A DNA stretch of 64,000 nt from Azospirillum canadense (lineage in GTDB: Bacteria > Pseudomonadota > Alphaproteobacteria > Azospirillales > Azospirillaceae). Of the stretch, positions 62,637 through 64,000 are shown piece by piece; position 1 is the stretch's first letter, and each line of letters begins with the position of its first letter. Position numbers and translations under genes: made by a program. The notes beneath the pieces were generated by a model that made no database searches, was not told the DNA's origin, and saw only the letters and a program-made list of their open reading frames with translations. Location: NCBI RefSeq assembly GCF_025961225.1, contig NZ_JAOQNG010000010.1, forward strand, positions 238,501 to 302,500, read 5' to 3'.

Positions 62637-64000
62637 TTATCGGTGGACGTTGCGCAAAATCAGTGCGAGCGGCACCGCCGCTGCGGAGATCAGCATCAGC
62701 ACGAAGAACACGTCGATGTAGGCCCAGAATCCGGCCTGCGTCTGCACCTGCCGGCCGATGTAGGCGATGGCCTGCCCCGACGCGTCCACCGCGTTGCCCG
62801 CCGTGGCAAAGTAGTTGGTCACGGACTGCAGCGTGGTTTGGTAGGCCGGGTTGGACGGCACGACATGCTCGACCAGCCGGCTCTGGTGGAACTGCTCGCG
62901 GTAGGCCAGGACGTTGGCGGCAACCGACACGCCGATGGAGCCGCCGACGTTGCGCGCCACGTTGATCAGGGCGGAGGCTTGGTCGGTCTTGTCCGGCGGG
63001 ATACCGTTGTAAGAGGCGGTCGTGATCGGAATGAAGATCAGCGGCAGGCCAAGCCCGATGAAGATGCGCGACCAGGCGAAGAACCAGAAGGTCGCGTCGG
63101 CGTAGAGGTTGGTCAGGTCCCACATCGCCAGCGCGACGATCCCCGCGCCCACGGCGATCAGGTATTTGGGCTCTACGATGCCGGTCAGGCGGCCGACCAC
63201 GAACATCATCATCATGGTCACCATGCCGCCCGGCGACAGGGCCAGCCCGGCCCAGGTCGCGGTGTAGCCGTAATATTGCTGAAGCAGTTCCGGCAGGAAC
63301 TGCGTCGTCGCGATCAGGATGGCGCCGGTCGCCATCATGACCAGGAAGCAGGAGCCGAACTGCCGCGTGGCGATCATGCGGATGTCCATCACCGGGTTCT
63401 TCCGCGACAGCTCCCACGGGATCATCAGGCAGAAGCAGGCCACGCAGACGACCGTGAAGGCGATGATGAAGGTGGATCCGAACCAGTCCTCCGTCTGGCC
63501 GCGGTCGAGCACCATCTCCAGCGAGCCCAGGAAGCCGGCGACCAGAAGGAAGCCGACGACGTCCAGCCGGATGCCTTCCCGCTTCAGCTTCGCGCGCTCC
63601 TCGATGGCGGACTTCGGTTCCTGGACGAGGAAGGCGACCAGTGCGAAGGCGAGGACGCCGACCGGGCCGTTGATCAGGAAGCACCAGTGCCAGGAGTAAT
63701 TGTCCGACAGCCAGCCGCCCAGCGTCGGCCCGACCACCGGGGCCACGACCACCGCGACGCCGAAGATGGCGAAGGCCTGCCCGCGCTTGGCCGGCGGGAA
63801 GGAGTCGGCCAGGATCGACTGCGAGATCGGCACCATGCCGCCCCCCGCGAAGCCCTGGAACACGCGGAAGACCAGCAGCGATTCCAGGTTCCAGGCGAAG
63901 CCGCACAGGATCGAACTGACGGTGAACAGCCCCAGGCAGCCGAGGTAGAAGCGCTTGCGCCCATAGCGCTTGGCGATGAAACTGCTGGCCGTCAGCACGA
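62637..64000 (-). CDS. DHA2-family MFS transporter (EmrB-like), 5' end outside the window
   Basis: At least 454 codons; the gene enters from beyond 64000, so the first helix and start are missing. Visible features: motif A variant AKRYGRKRFYLGCLGLFTVS, the motif C region GVAVVVAPVVGPTLGGWLSD, INGPVGVLAFALVAFLV, and the large loop near the C-terminus (VLAYREQFHQSRLVEHVVPS) typical of 14-helix EmrB/QacA-type drug-proton antiporters. EmrA-like membrane fusion partners would be expected upstream, outside the window. Confidence 0.92.
   Translation of the reverse strand, partial: VLTASSFIAKRYGRKRFYLGCLGLFTVSSILCGFAWNLESLLVFRVFQGFAGGGMVPISQSILADSFPPAKRGQAFAIFGVAVVVAPVVGPTLGGWLSDNYSWHWCFLINGPVGVLAFALVAFLVQEPKSAIEERAKLKREGIRLDVVGFLLVAGFLGSLEMVLDRGQTEDWFGSTFIIAFTVVCVACFCLMIPWELSRKNPVMDIRMIATRQFGSCFLVMMATGAILIATTQFLPELLQQYYGYTATWAGLALSPGGMVTMMMMFVVGRLTGIVEPKYLIAVGAGIVALAMWDLTNLYADATFWFFAWSRIFIGLGLPLIFIPITTASYNGIPPDKTDQASALINVARNVGGSIGVSVAANVLAYREQFHQSRLVEHVVPSNPAYQTTLQSVTNYFATAGNAVDASGQAIAYIGRQVQTQAGFWAYIDVFFVLMLISAAAVPLALILRNVHR

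Overview
The window is 64 kb of very GC-rich bacterial DNA with dense coding, many GTG/TTG starts and ATGA-type gene overlaps. The gene content points to an alphaproteobacterium of the Rhodospirillales, most like Azospirillum. That content includes hopanoid synthesis, an alternative complex III plus caa3 oxidase module, OxyR with AhpCF, Sco/CoxABCD, several chemoreceptors and TPR-glycosyltransferases. The taxonomic call is inference from gene content and protein style, not from a marker gene. No rRNA, tRNA or CRISPR array was recognised.

Layout. 1-1.1 kb: a truncated DUF1178 fragment and an endonuclease III homologue. 1.2-6.3 kb: an AhpD-like protein and two TPR-glycosyltransferases on the minus strand, around a Tat-exported LivK-type binding protein. 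6.4-15.3 kb: an L,D-transpeptidase and a LivHMG transporter, then LivF. LivF is separated from LivHMG by a chemoreceptor, a glycine-zipper lipoprotein and an acyl-CoA synthetase, which suggests uptake and CoA activation of a carboxylic acid. 15.3-17.8 kb: GNAT, TRIC/YicG-type channel, pirin and an unrecognised protein. 17.9-21.0 kb: a copper operon (CopZ, CopA, CueR) behind a CueR-type operator. 21.2-25.9 kb: a hopanoid block (squalene-hopene cyclase, HpnG, and HpnH with IspH on the opposite strand). 26.2-29.8 kb: an ABC exporter, an M16 peptidase and a lipoprotein.

30.0-41.9 kb is one 12-kb, tightly overlapping run. It encodes a quinol-oxidising alternative complex III (ActABCDEF), a small membrane protein, a Sco copper chaperone and a caa3-type cytochrome oxidase (CoxB with a fused cytochrome c, an A2-type CoxA, CoxC and CoxD). 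Together these would carry electrons from quinol to oxygen. 42.0-44.7 kb: a chemoreceptor gene with an in-frame amber codon. 44.7-48.8 kb: a PHO-box-like site and pstSCAB. 49.2-52.6 kb: oxyR divergent from ahpC-ahpF. 52.6-54.0 kb: an IS110-family element lying between two perfect 22-bp inverted repeats of a REP-like family. 54.0-58.2 kb: an HD-GYP protein, MsrPQ (periplasmic methionine sulfoxide repair) and a diacylglycerol-kinase-like protein. 58.2-59.5 kb: an intact-looking IS5-type element with a TTAG target duplication. 59.6-64 kb: a small unknown protein, an ABC exporter, a secreted PRC-barrel-like protein and a DHA2-type MFS transporter cut by the window edge.

The most unusual material is the IS110 locus, where a structured non-coding flank is a bridge-RNA candidate, together with several families of palindromic intergenic repeats, two of which have been hit by insertion sequences. 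The chemoreceptor nonsense codon is the clearest lesion in a chromosomal gene.
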